A DNA stretch of 64,000 nt, from positions 310,001 through 374,000 of the forward strand of contig NZ_CP146244.1 of the NCBI RefSeq assembly GCF_037039395.1, in the 5' to 3' direction. Made by a program: the position numbers and the translations under genes. The notes beneath the pieces are model-generated. The model had not been told where the DNA came from. It saw only the letters and a program-made list of their open reading frames with translations, and did no database searches. Position 1 is the stretch's first letter. Every line of letters starts with the position of its first letter. This DNA comes from Agrobacterium vitis. Its GTDB lineage: Bacteria > Pseudomonadota > Alphaproteobacteria > Rhizobiales > Rhizobiaceae. Shown here one piece after another: positions 43,717-52,820 of this stretch.

Positions 43717-44616
43717 ATGGTGGAGGAATTCGCGCTGATGCGGCGGGTCTGGGGCCAGAGCCTGGAGCCGACGCTTTCACAACGCATAATCGGTATTGGC
43801 AACCATCCCTATCGTTGGTTTACCCATCTGGTTTTCATTCGGCTCGGTACGGTCAGGCTTGGCGCGGGTGACACTGCGGGGGTACTGCAAGGCCCGTGCC
43901 TGCTGCTGCTACCGTCTTCGGAACTGGTAAGGCTGCGCCTTTCTGCCGGCTCCTGCGGCCATGTTATCGGCGCGGCCATGGATATTGTCGGGGATGCCGT
44001 CGGGGATTATCCGGAATCCCAGCCGATTAGACTGTTCATCGCAACGACAACGATCATGACGGGACTATCGCCACAGCAGGCAAGCGGACTGGAACAGCAC
44101 ATGCGTGGCCTCATCGATGAGTTGAACCGGGATGGACAACCCTCGCATATGGTGGTGTCAGCCTATCTGCGGCTGTTGATCAACTGGGTCTGGCGCCACA
44201 CTATGCCTTCCGGGCCAGCCGCATCGCTCTCTTCCGGTGGTGCAGCGCCCATCCTGCATCAATTCCGGCAATTGGTGGAGGCGGACTATCGTCATCACCG
44301 GCCTGTTGCTTTTTATGCCGCCCGCCTGGGGATCTCGACCGACCGTCTGCATGCGCTCTGCCGCAAACATCTCGGTCGCGCGCCAATTGAGCTTGTGCAT
44401 GAGCGGTTGGCGCAGGAAGGCCGTATCCGATTGGAGCGCTCCGATAGCAGCGCGCGCGACATTTCAGAAGCGCTCGGTTTTCGTGATCCTGCTCATTTCA
44501 GTCATTTTTTCAAACGGAAAACCGGTCTTTCACCGGCAGCCTATCGCCGTATGGTCCGGCAATCATCGGCAAATCCTGGCCTCGGGACCAATATGGATTA
44601 TCACGACTGGCCCTGA
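43717..44616 (+). CDS. AraC-family transcriptional regulator
   Basis: A 299-residue protein with the two C-terminal AraC helix-turn-helix units: RHHRPVAFYAARLGISTDRLHALCRKHLGRAPIELVHERL and SSARDISEALGFRDPAHFSHFFKRKTGLSPAAYRRM. The N-terminal part looks like a cupin-type effector domain (LGTVRLGAGDTAGVLQGPCLLLLPSSEL). ATG at 43717; a TTG at 43702 is also in frame. It is divergent from the aldehyde dehydrogenase pair and probably controls it. Confidence 0.87.
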   Translation: MVEEFALMRRVWGQSLEPTLSQRIIGIGNHPYRWFTHLVFIRLGTVRLGAGDTAGVLQGPCLLLLPSSELVRLRLSAGSCGHVIGAAMDIVGDAVGDYPESQPIRLFIATTTIMTGLSPQQASGLEQHMRGLIDELNRDGQPSHMVVSAYLRLLINWVWRHTMPSGPAASLSSGGAAPILHQFRQLVEADYRHHRPVAFYAARLGISTDRLHALCRKHLGRAPIELVHERLAQEGRIRLERSDSSARDISEALGFRDPAHFSHFFKRKTGLSPAAYRRMVRQSSANPGLGTNMDYHDWP

Positions 44617-44660
44617 TTACCGTATTTTGTGCAATTTTCTTGAGTTGCTGGAAGCATCTG

Positions 44661-44705
44661 GAGAGCATTTCAGTGTTTATATTAAACACTGAAATGCTCT
44701 CTCTT
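44661..44705. terminator. Long hairpin terminator between convergent genes
   Basis: A perfect 19-bp stem (GAGAGCATTTCAGTGTTTA at 44661-44679 and its complement at 44683-44701) with a 3-nt loop. It separates the AraC gene and the RraA-like gene, which converge here. Confidence 0.8.
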
Positions 44706-44754
44706 CGTTTTAGGTATGTCTGGACGCCAAACTGAAAAAAATGGCGGGAATAAT

Positions 44755-45480
44755 TTAGCGCCCATGCTCCTTGCGCCAGGCCTCGTATTTTTGCTGATGT
44801 TCGTCTTTCGTGCAGGGGTATAGGCCGATAATGACCGCACCGGCCTTGACCTGTTCCAGGACGAAATCCTCGTAGCTTTCCATATCGGTGCATTCATCGG
44901 CCAATTCGTCTGCCAGATGGGCGGGAATGACCATGACGCCATCGCGGTCGCCAACCAGCACATCGCCGGGAAATACGGCGACATCGCCACAGGAGATCGG
45001 TACGTTGATATCGATGGCCTCATGCAGAGTCAGATTGGTCGGCGCCGATGGCTTTGCGTAATAAGCGGGCATATCAAGGGCACCAATCCCTTCCGCATCG
45101 CGAAAACCGCCATCGGAAACCACTCCGGCTGCTCCACGCAACGCCAGACGGGTGATGAGGATCGAGCCTGCGGTGGCGGCACGGGCGTCCTTGCGCGCAT
45201 CCATCACCAGCACATGGCCGGGAGGGCAGATTTCCATGGCGACGCGTTGCGGATGCTTCTGATCTCGGAAAACCGTGATCGGATTGCGATCCTCGCGCGC
45301 CACGATATAGCGCAGCGTAAACGCCTGGCCGACCATGGTTTCGGCCTTTGGCGCCACCGGCACGACGCCTTGAATGAACTGGTTGCGCAGGCCGCGTTTA
45401 AACAGCGCGGTGGCAATCGATGCGGTCGAGATCTTCTTGTATTTGGCGCGGGTCGCGTCGCTCAGCACATAGTCTGTCAT
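44755..45480 (-). CDS. RraA-fold protein (possible aldolase)
   Basis: A 241-residue protein of the RraA/HMG-aldolase superfamily: PPGHVLVMDARKDARAATAGSILITRLALRGAAGVVSDGGFRDAEGI contains the conserved Gly loop and the Arg-Asp pair used for substrate and metal binding in the aldolases, followed by PISCGDVAVFPGDVLVGDRDGVMVIP. True RraA proteins bind RNase E and are shorter. The position 17 bp after a sugar-acid dehydratase suggests a metal-dependent aldolase for 2-keto-3-deoxy acids instead. Last gene of the operon. Confidence 0.75.
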   Translation of the reverse strand: MTDYVLSDATRAKYKKISTASIATALFKRGLRNQFIQGVVPVAPKAETMVGQAFTLRYIVAREDRNPITVFRDQKHPQRVAMEICPPGHVLVMDARKDARAATAGSILITRLALRGAAGVVSDGGFRDAEGIGALDMPAYYAKPSAPTNLTLHEAIDINVPISCGDVAVFPGDVLVGDRDGVMVIPAHLADELADECTDMESYEDFVLEQVKAGAVIIGLYPCTKDEHQQKYEAWRKEHGR

Positions 45481-45497
45481 CGTAGGTCCTTTTTTGC

Positions 45498-47234
45498 TTA
45501 ATAGATATCCGGTTCACCGGCCGATTTGCCGAAGCTGGTTTCAAGAAAATCGAAGTCGCAGCCCTTGTCGGCCTGCGTCACATGACGGGAGAACATCCAG
45601 CCATAGCCGCGTTGAAAATGCGGTTCCGGTGCCGTCCATGCGGCCTTGCGCCGGGCGAGTTCCACGTCATCGACCAGCATGTCGAGGCTGCGATTGGGAA
45701 GATCCAGCCGCACGATGTCGCCGGTCCGCAGCAGCGCCAGCGGTCCGCCGATATAGCTCTCCGGCGAGACATGCAGCACGCAGGCGCCGTAGGATGTGCC
45801 GGACATGCGGGCATCCGAGATCCGCAGCATGTCGCGGTGGCCCTGTTTGATCAGCGCCTTGGGGATCGGCAGCATGCCCCATTCAGGAAAGCCCGGACCG
45901 CCCAGAGGCCCGGCATTGCGCAGCACCAGAACGTGATCGGGGGTCACGTCGAGATGCTCGTCGTCGATCGCCTTCTTCATCTCGGGATAGCTGTCGAATA
46001 CCAGGGCCGGTCCTTGGTGGACGTGAAATTTCGGATCGCAGGCCGCCGGTTTGATGACAGCGCCTGTCGGGCAGAGATTGCCCCGCAACACGGCGAGCGA
46101 ACCTTGGTGATAGACCGGATTGGACAGTGGCCGGATGACGTCGTCGTTATAGACCTCCGCACCCTCGAGATTTTCGCCCATGGTTTTCCCGGTGACGGTC
46201 AGGGCTGAAAGGTCAAGCCGCTCTTCGAGCTGTTTCATCAAGGCGCGCAGGCCGCCCGCATAAAAGAAATCCTCCATCAGGTAGTCCTTGCCGGACGGGC
46301 GGACATTGGCGATCAACGGTGTGACGCGGCCCAGCGCATCGAGGTCGTCGAGGGTGAGATCGACACCGGCACGGCGGGCCATGGCAATCAGGTGAACAAC
46401 GGCATTGGTGGAACAGCCGGTGGCCATGGCGACGATAGCGGCGTTGCGGCAGGCGGCGTCGGTGATGATCTGGTCCGGTGTCAGGTCTTCCCAGACCATC
46501 TCGACGATGCGGCGGCCACAGGACGCTGACATGCGCTGGTGATTGGCATCGACCGCGGGTATCGAGGAGGCACCCGGCAGGGTAAGCCCCATGGCATCGG
46601 CGATTGCCGTCATGGTTGAGGCCGTACCCATGGTCATGCAGGTGCCGGCGGAACGGGCGATGCCGCCCTGAATGCCAAGCCATTCCGCGTCGGAAATATG
46701 TCCGGCGCGCCGCTCGTCCCAATATTTCCAGGCATCCGAACCGGACCCCAGGATCTTGCCGGCATAATTGCCGCGCAGCATCGGGCCGGCTGGCAGGTAA
46801 ATCATCGGCACACCAGCCGAGATCGCACCCATCACCAGACCGGGCGTGGTCTTGTCGCAACCGCCCATCAGCACCACGCCGTCGAGCGGATGCGAGCGGA
46901 TCATTTCCTCTGTCTCCATCGCCAGCATGTTGCGATAGAGCATGGAGGTTGGCTTGGTGAAGCTTTCATCGACGGACAGCGATGGCATCTGGACCGGAAA
47001 GCCGCCAGCCTGGGTGACGCCGCGCTTCACGTCCTGCACCCTCTCCTTGAAATGGGCGTGGCAGGTATTGAGCTCGGACCAGGTGTCGAGGATGCCGATC
47101 ACCGGCTTATCGCGGAAATCCTCTTCCGCATAGCCGAGCTGCATCATGCGGGACCGGTGGCCGAAACTGCGCAGATCGTCGGGGGCGAACCAGCGGGCGC
47201 TGCGCAGCGTTTCAGGTGTTTTCTTGCTTGTCAT
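45498..47234 (-). CDS. Sugar-acid dehydratase of the IlvD/Edd family (L-arabinonate dehydratase-like)
   Basis: A 578-residue Fe-S dehydratase. Cluster cysteines are visible in DTWSELNTCHAHF, MGGCDKTTPG and SAGTCMTMGTASTM, and the C-terminal DARMSGTSYGACVLHVSPE is typical of the pentonate dehydratase branch, which converts aldonic acids to 2-keto-3-deoxy acids. It begins 43 bp after the ABC permease gene and precedes the RraA-like gene. The substrate (L-arabinonate, another pentonate or a related acid) is not decided by the sequence. Confidence 0.85.
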   Translation of the reverse strand: MTSKKTPETLRSARWFAPDDLRSFGHRSRMMQLGYAEEDFRDKPVIGILDTWSELNTCHAHFKERVQDVKRGVTQAGGFPVQMPSLSVDESFTKPTSMLYRNMLAMETEEMIRSHPLDGVVLMGGCDKTTPGLVMGAISAGVPMIYLPAGPMLRGNYAGKILGSGSDAWKYWDERRAGHISDAEWLGIQGGIARSAGTCMTMGTASTMTAIADAMGLTLPGASSIPAVDANHQRMSASCGRRIVEMVWEDLTPDQIITDAACRNAAIVAMATGCSTNAVVHLIAMARRAGVDLTLDDLDALGRVTPLIANVRPSGKDYLMEDFFYAGGLRALMKQLEERLDLSALTVTGKTMGENLEGAEVYNDDVIRPLSNPVYHQGSLAVLRGNLCPTGAVIKPAACDPKFHVHQGPALVFDSYPEMKKAIDDEHLDVTPDHVLVLRNAGPLGGPGFPEWGMLPIPKALIKQGHRDMLRISDARMSGTSYGACVLHVSPESYIGGPLALLRTGDIVRLDLPNRSLDMLVDDVELARRKAAWTAPEPHFQRGYGWMFSRHVTQADKGCDFDFLETSFGKSAGEPDIY

Positions 47235-47277
47235 GGAACTGACCTTCTGCGAGGGCGAAAGCGGAATGCGGCAGGCG

Positions 47278-48147
47278 CTATTCCTTCATGCCCCATTTCT
47301 GGATTGTGTGGCGCTCGATCGTCTGGAAGACCAGGTTTTCGACGATCAGGCCGATAATGATGACGGTCAGCAGGCCTGCAAACACTGCGGGTATATCCAG
47401 CAGATTGCGGTTTTCGAAGATGAACCAGCCAAGACCGCCCTGTCCCGAGGAGACGCCGAACACCAGTTCGGCAGCAATCAACGTGCGCCAGGCAAACGCC
47501 CAGCCGATCTTCAAGCCGGTGAGGATGGAAGGGAAGGCCGCTGGAACCAGGATGCGCAGCACATAGGAAATCCCGGTCAGGCCGTAATTGGCGCCGACCA
47601 TGCGCAAGGTGCGTGATACGCCGAGAAAGCCGGAATGCGTGTTCAGAGCCACCGCCCATAGGACCGAATGAACCAGCACGAAGACCAGGCTGGAGGCACC
47701 GAGCCCGAACCAGATCAACGCCAAAGGCAGCAGCGAAATGGCTGGCAGCGGGTTGAACATCGCTGTCATGGTTTCGAGAAAATCGGTGCCGATGCGGGTA
47801 TTGATGGCAAGCACCGTCAGCAATGCAGCAAGCACCGTGCCGACAGTATAGCCCATGAACAGGACTTGCAGCGTCGTCCAGATGCGGGCGGGCAGGGTGC
47901 CGTCGGCAAAGCGGTCGGTCAACGTCACCAATGTGTCGCTCAAGGTGGGGAAAAGCAGCGGATTGTCGAGAAAGGAGGCATAGACCTGCCAGATGATCGC
48001 CAGAACCACGATCAACAGCGTCTTGCGCAAGGCGCTGATGCCCCACAGCGTTTCAAAGACGCTCAGTTTTTGTTCGACCGGCTTGATATTGTCATAGGGC
48101 TTGGCCGCCGCGACATCGGTGGCAAGGATGATGTTGGGGGACAGCAT
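47278..48147 (-). CDS. ABC transporter permease (NitT/TauT/SsuC family)
   Basis: A 289-residue permease with about six membrane segments and the coupling motif NTHSGFLGVSRTLRMVGANYGLTGISYVLRILVPAAFPSILTGLKIGWAFAWRTLIAAEL. AAGGAATAGAACC precedes the ATG at 48147. The family usually carries sulfonates, nitrate, or aromatic and pyrimidine-like compounds, so its link with a sugar-acid dehydratase is unusual. Confidence 0.85.
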   Translation of the reverse strand: MLSPNIILATDVAAAKPYDNIKPVEQKLSVFETLWGISALRKTLLIVVLAIIWQVYASFLDNPLLFPTLSDTLVTLTDRFADGTLPARIWTTLQVLFMGYTVGTVLAALLTVLAINTRIGTDFLETMTAMFNPLPAISLLPLALIWFGLGASSLVFVLVHSVLWAVALNTHSGFLGVSRTLRMVGANYGLTGISYVLRILVPAAFPSILTGLKIGWAFAWRTLIAAELVFGVSSGQGGLGWFIFENRNLLDIPAVFAGLLTVIIIGLIVENLVFQTIERHTIQKWGMKE

Positions 48148-48151
48148 GGTT

Positions 48152-48967
48152 CTATTCCTTGTGACCGGGTTCATTGGAGAACAGCAGGTTATGGATATCG
48201 CGCTCCAGAGCTGCGGCACTGCCATCGGCCTGGCTCACCTTGTCGACATCGACGACCTCGGCCTTCACGCGCCCCGGATGCGGTGATAGCAGCAGGATGC
48301 GGTTTGAAATCTTGATCGCTTCAGCAATCGAATGGGTGACGAAAATCACGGTGAATTTGGTGTCTTCCCAAAGCTGAAGCAATTCGTCCTGCATCTGCCG
48401 CCGGGTCAGCGCGTCGAGTGCGGCAAAAGGCTCGTCCATCAACAGGATATCCGGCTGCATGGCCATGCCGCGCGCAATCGCCACGCGCTGCTTCATGCCG
48501 CCGGACAGCGTATGAGGATAGCTATTGACGGCCCGGGTCAGCTTGACCTTGTCGATATAATGGCGGGCCAGCGCCTCCGCTTCTGGCCTTGGCATTTTGC
48601 GGGCGACGAGAAGAGGGAACATCACGTTTTCCAGCACGGTCTTCCAGGGCATCAACTGGTCGAACTCCTGGAACACCATCATCCTGTCCGGTCCGGGAGC
48701 TTTCACCTGGCGGCCATTGATATGGATCGTGCCGGAGACCGGCGTCATATAACCGCCAACGGCTTTCAGCAGCGTCGACTTGCCACAGCCGGACGGCCCG
48801 AGCAGCACGAAGCGGTCGGATTCCCGCACGTCGAAACTGACATCCTCGGTGGCGGTAATCAGCAGATTGGGCGTTTTGTAACGCAGCGTGACGCGATCAA
48901 CGGAAAGAAGCGGGGCTCTTTCGGGGACCGGCGCGAGGCGCTCGGCGGCAGCGGTTGCCTGCATCAT
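48152..48967 (-). CDS. ABC transporter ATP-binding protein (NitT/TauT/SsuB family)
   Basis: A 271-residue ATPase with GPSGCGKS (Walker A), FQEFDQLMPWKTVLENVMFPL (Q-loop region), LSGGMKQRVAIARGMAMQPDILLMDEPFAALDALTR and FVTHSIAEAIKISNRILLLSPHPGRV. The ATG at 48967 has GGAG 9 nt upstream; a GTG at 48976 is in frame. Its stop is 4 bp before the permease start. Confidence 0.87.
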   Translation of the reverse strand: MMQATAAAERLAPVPERAPLLSVDRVTLRYKTPNLLITATEDVSFDVRESDRFVLLGPSGCGKSTLLKAVGGYMTPVSGTIHINGRQVKAPGPDRMMVFQEFDQLMPWKTVLENVMFPLLVARKMPRPEAEALARHYIDKVKLTRAVNSYPHTLSGGMKQRVAIARGMAMQPDILLMDEPFAALDALTRRQMQDELLQLWEDTKFTVIFVTHSIAEAIKISNRILLLSPHPGRVKAEVVDVDKVSQADGSAAALERDIHNLLFSNEPGHKE

Positions 48968-49116
48968 GATATTCACTCCCTAAAATCCGTCTGATCCTTA
49001 CTGAACCGGGCAGACTCTCGATCTCTGTGGTGTCGGTTGTTTTTCGGGAAGGTCGAACTCAACGTCTTCCGGCATATCAAGGTCGGGGAAACCAATGCCT
49101 GACAAGCCGAAGGAAG

Positions 49117-49141
49117 TGCAGCGGCAGGCGATGCCGCTGCA
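49117..49141 (-). terminator. Hairpin between binding-protein and ATPase genes
   Basis: TGCAGCGGCA pairs perfectly with TGCCGCTGCA (10 bp) around GGCGA, in the 187-bp gap after the binding-protein gene. The placement mirrors the hairpin after ytfQ and may likewise favour binding-protein mRNA. Confidence 0.6.
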
Positions 49142-49154
49142 TGGGCAATGAGGT

Positions 49155-50159
49155 TCAATTCCCGTTGAGATAGGCGCTATCGGGCAGATAATAGTCGGTC
49201 CAGGCCTTCGGCATGGTCTTGAGCGTACCGACCTTATGCAGATGGGCGGCAAATTTCATCGTGCCTTGCGGATCGGTGCGCCACTCGTCCATGCCGGGTT
49301 CCTTCATCATGGCCATCAGATCATCAAGGCTGGTCTTGTCGCCGGACACGGTCTTATAGGCCTCGACCGCCGCCTTCGGGTCCTTTTTGATAAAGGCGAT
49401 GGCTTCTTCCGTTGCGACCCGCAATGCCTTCACCAGTTTCGGATTTGCCTCGGCAAAGCCGGTGGTGGTGAAGAAGGTCGCCTGGGTCAGTGCTCCCCCG
49501 ATGATCTCGCGGGAATCTGTGACTTTATGAACGCCCGGCTGTTTCAACTCGACATATTGAAAGGGCGGTGCGGAAAAGTGGTTCTTGACCTCATGCTGCG
49601 AATTGGCGATTGCCGCCACCGCGTCGGGATGGCCAAGCTGCACGGTGTTCTTGTCGAATTTCTTGACCTGGTCGTCGCCATAAAGTTTGGCTGCCGCCAT
49701 TTGCAGCAGGATCGCCTGGGTCGAGACGCCAACGGTTGGCACAGCGATCTTGTCGCCATCCTGGATATCCTTCAGCGACTTGATGCGCGGATCGTTGGAC
49801 ACCATGATCACCGGCTGCGCAGAACTGGTGATGATCCCCTTCACCTTGCCGCGGGTGCGATCCCACAAAAGCAGAAGATTGCCGGTGCCGGTATTGACGA
49901 CATCGACGTTGCCAGCCAGCAGCGCATCGGTCTGCGCGCCGCCACCGCTAAAGGTGCGCCATTCGACGGTAATGCCTTGAAGACCTTCGGCCGCCGCTTG
50001 TTTTTCGATCAGCTTCTGGGTCTCCATCACATGGCTTGCGAGGTAAAGAATCCCAGGCTGACGGGTGATGGACAGGGTGGTCTTCTCCTGTGCCTTGCTT
50101 GGACAGGCCAATCCCAAAGCAAGGGCAATGGCGGTCACTCCGCCGATAAAGAAACGCAT
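49155..50159 (-). CDS. ABC transporter substrate-binding protein (NitT/TauT type)
   Basis: A 334-residue protein with a signal peptide (MRFFIGGVTAIALALGLACPSKAQ). The mature part has the SsuA/TauA-type pattern: VEWRTFSGGGAQTDALLAGNVDVVNTGTGNLLLLWDRTRG, and ALTQATFFTTTGFAEANPKLVKAL. It is the first gene of a five-gene operon (binding protein, ATPase, permease, dehydratase, RraA-like), divergent from a GntR regulator. The ligand is unknown. Confidence 0.85.
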   Translation of the reverse strand: MRFFIGGVTAIALALGLACPSKAQEKTTLSITRQPGILYLASHVMETQKLIEKQAAAEGLQGITVEWRTFSGGGAQTDALLAGNVDVVNTGTGNLLLLWDRTRGKVKGIITSSAQPVIMVSNDPRIKSLKDIQDGDKIAVPTVGVSTQAILLQMAAAKLYGDDQVKKFDKNTVQLGHPDAVAAIANSQHEVKNHFSAPPFQYVELKQPGVHKVTDSREIIGGALTQATFFTTTGFAEANPKLVKALRVATEEAIAFIKKDPKAAVEAYKTVSGDKTSLDDLMAMMKEPGMDEWRTDPQGTMKFAAHLHKVGTLKTMPKAWTDYYLPDSAYLNGN

Positions 50160-50322
50160 GATTTTCCTCCCAAGGATGCAGATTTAACGCTTTGCAGCGG
50201 GAAACAGGATCGCTTCATCATGCTCGCCCTTTGTTGCGCATCAGATGTTCCGAAAGCCGGTTCCCATTTTTCAATTCGATGTTTGACGCTCGCCGCTCTC
50301 TCTCCCAAAGCGGACAAATGCA

Positions 50323-50350
50323 TTGAAGCACTAAAACATCAGTGCATCAA
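50323..50350. promoter_or_regulatory. Candidate GntR operator
   Basis: TTGAAGCACT and AGTGCATCAA form an inverted repeat with one mismatch around an 8-bp spacer, in the divergent promoter region between the ABC operon and the GntR gene, 52 bp before the regulator start. Confidence 0.6.
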
Positions 50351-50401
50351 CCCCGAATATGTGCTCTACTGTTTTTAACGGCGACATGGATGGATGGGTG
50401 C

Positions 50402-51094
50402 ATGAACGGAACGATCAGGGGTGGGCAGCTGGACCGCTCGCGACAGGTGGCATTACAGGTTCATGAAATCCTGCGAGACAGGATCCTGAAGGTGCAATTG
50501 GTGCCCGGCACGATCTTGTCGCGGGCGTCATTGCAACTGGAATTCGGAGTGAGCCAGACACCGGTGCGCGATGCGCTGATGCGCTTGCAGGAAGAGGACA
50601 TTGTCGAAGTCTATCCGCAATATGCAACGGTCGTTGCCAAGATCGATATCGATCACGCCCGACAGGCGCAGTTCCTTCGGCTATCGATCGAACTCGAAGC
50701 GGTCCGGCGCCTGACCGAAGAGGCGCCGGGCGAGACCGCCAAGGAGTTGGCCGCCATCCTGGCCCGTCAAAAAGAAGTGGCCACGCAAGAGACCTATGAC
50801 ACCTTCGATGGCATAGACCGCGAGTTTCACCGTAAACTTTATGAGAAGACCGGCATTCTACAGCTATGGGCAAATGTGCGACGACAAAGCGTCCATCTCG
50901 ACCGGCTGCGGCGCCTCAACCTGCCAATGCCCGGCAAGATGCAGACCGTGCTCGAGGATCATGAAGCGATTGTCACTGCTATTGCATCCGGCAATCCCGA
51001 GGCCGCCGCCTCGGCGCTCAGAAAACACCTTTCGGGTACGCTGTCGATCATCGATCTCATCAGTGCGGAATATCCGGATTATATTCGCAAGTGA
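50402..51094 (+). CDS. GntR-family regulator (FCD domain)
   Basis: A 230-residue regulator with winged HTH QVHEILRDRILKVQLVPGTILSRASLQLEFGVSQTPVRDALMRLQEEDIVEVYPQYATVV and an FCD domain (LRLSIELEAVRRL, IDREFHRKLYEKTGI, LEDHEAIVTAIASGNPEAAASALRKHL). It is divergent from the NitT/TauT-dehydratase operon and probably regulates it. ATG at 50402; an in-frame ATG at 50390 is an alternative. Confidence 0.87.
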   Translation: MNGTIRGGQLDRSRQVALQVHEILRDRILKVQLVPGTILSRASLQLEFGVSQTPVRDALMRLQEEDIVEVYPQYATVVAKIDIDHARQAQFLRLSIELEAVRRLTEEAPGETAKELAAILARQKEVATQETYDTFDGIDREFHRKLYEKTGILQLWANVRRQSVHLDRLRRLNLPMPGKMQTVLEDHEAIVTAIASGNPEAAASALRKHLSGTLSIIDLISAEYPDYIRK

Positions 51095-51467
51095 ACAGTT
51101 AGCCGCATTCGTCTCAGCCCTTTACCAACGTCCAGCCGGTGCTTCACGCTTGGCTGGGCGCTCGACGTCGTCGCTGACCTTTTTTGCCGACCCTTGAGAA
51201 AATACCTGCGTCGCCATGAGGCAGGTGCATTTCACTATCTGGTAACAACCTGATTGGCCGGAGCCGGCCCCCCTCATGTCTGCGGCGATTCCATGCAATC
51301 TATAGGCGTTAAATTTGAAGCCTCAGCTCAATGTTACATGGCATCTGTAACCTCTCGTGACTTTTGCAGGCGGTGGCGAAAGCCCATTAGTCAGGCATTA
51401 AACAGGCGACAGCGTTTTTTCGGTGAGGATTGAGAAGAACGCATGTCGTCAGCAGGGGAGACATTCT
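51095..51467. other. Intergenic region without recognised gene
   Basis: About 370 bp. GGCCGG-AG-CCGGCC at 51256-51269 is a short tight palindrome with a pyrimidine-rich tail and might end the GntR transcript. No gene seen. Confidence 0.4.
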
Positions 51468-52750
51468 ATGAATTTGGCATCTGCGCCTCGGCATGAGGAA
51501 AGCGCCGGGCAACCTTACGCAGCTGTGTCTGTTGGCCCAAGCGAGGCAGGACAGATCATGCGCGACAAAGTGCTGGCGCTGGTGCCTTTGATCCGACGCG
51601 AAGCCGAAGCTGGCGAGAAATTGGGTGCTATGACGCCTGATGTCGTCAATGCGCTGAATGAAGTCGGATTTTTCAAAATCACCTTGCCACGTGAATATGG
51701 TGGTTATGGATTTGGCGCCCGTGACATTGCTGAGGTTGTCGGCGCTGCGGCGACAGGTGATGGATCGACAGCATGGTCAGGCTTTGTCTCGGTTGGCCTC
51801 AGAAACGCATTTGTCTTTGATGAGCAAACTGTTTCCGAATTGATGGCGGATGCCGGCTCCTGGGTGGGGCCTCTCATGGTCGGCGCATCGGTTTTTTCGC
51901 AGATTGTCGGCGATGCTAGACTTGTCGATGGCGGTTTTATGGTCCGCGGCAAGTGGAGCTTCGGCAGCGGTTGCAAACACGCGAAATGGGCATTTGTCGG
52001 AATCCAATGGGAAGAGGGGGGGGGCCCCATCGCGGGATCGCTCTGCTTTCTCGGGACCAGTATGAAATTGTCGACGATTGGCACGTCATGGGTCTTCAGG
52101 GCACATCGAGCAACAGTATCACCGCCCCTGATGAAGTATTCGTACCCACGCGCCGCACGATGGCTTCGGCCGAAATGCCAATTCGGCTTGAGAAAATCCG
52201 CAATCGGTTCGAGGGGGTCGGCTACCAGACCGGTGCCTTTGGGATGATGTTGACTGTCACCATTTCCAATGTGGCGATCACGCTTGGTATGGCAAAAGGG
52301 TGTTTGCAGGAGTTTTCCCAGCAGGCAAATGCCCGCAAACCGTTCAATCTTCCTTATGACACCGTTGCGCAAACGCCTTCGACCCAGGTTGTTGCCGGAC
52401 GGGTGAACGCAATGATCAATGCAGCGGAAACACTAATCCATGGTGTGGCCGATGAAGTGGACAGGCGTGCGGCTTCCGGTCTCGATTTCGAGCCGCGTGA
52501 AGAGGCTTTGAATACCATGAACCTGGTATTCGCTGCCCGTCTCTGCGCTGATGCTATCGATATGATGCAGATCTGCCTCGGTTCCTCGACGGTCACATTG
52601 AAGAATCCTATTCAGCGGTTTGCGCGTGACGCACGGGTTCTTATCTCGCACGGGGCTATCCGTCAGGATCCGGCTGCCGAAATCGCCGGCCGGCACGTGC
52701 TGGGCCTGCCACCCTTCAAGATGTTCGCGGGCGGTCTTCCGCAAAAATAA
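51468..52750 (+). pseudogene. Acyl-CoA-dehydrogenase-fold flavin monooxygenase-like gene, frameshifted at G9
   Basis: Two frames make one protein similar along its length to the intact gene at 62614. Part 1 starts at the ATG at 51468 (behind AGGGGAGACATTCT) and covers the N-terminal domain (LGAMTPDVVNALNEVGFFKITLPREYGGYGFGARDI, GKWSFGSGCKHAKWAFVGIQ). Part 2 resumes at SRDQYEIVDDWHVMGLQGTSSNS and runs through the C-terminal domain (LGSSTVTLKNPIQRFARDARVLISHG) to 52750. The break lies in a run of nine G followed by four C (52016-52028). Removing two G or adding one restores a single frame. Relatives use reduced flavin to hydroxylate aromatic or polycyclic substrates. Confidence 0.85.
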
Positions 52751-52820
52751 CAGCGACGAACTCTGCGCATCGGCTGATCGTGGCGCAGTGCTGTGTCAAT
52801 AGTCCAAGGAGAATACTCAG

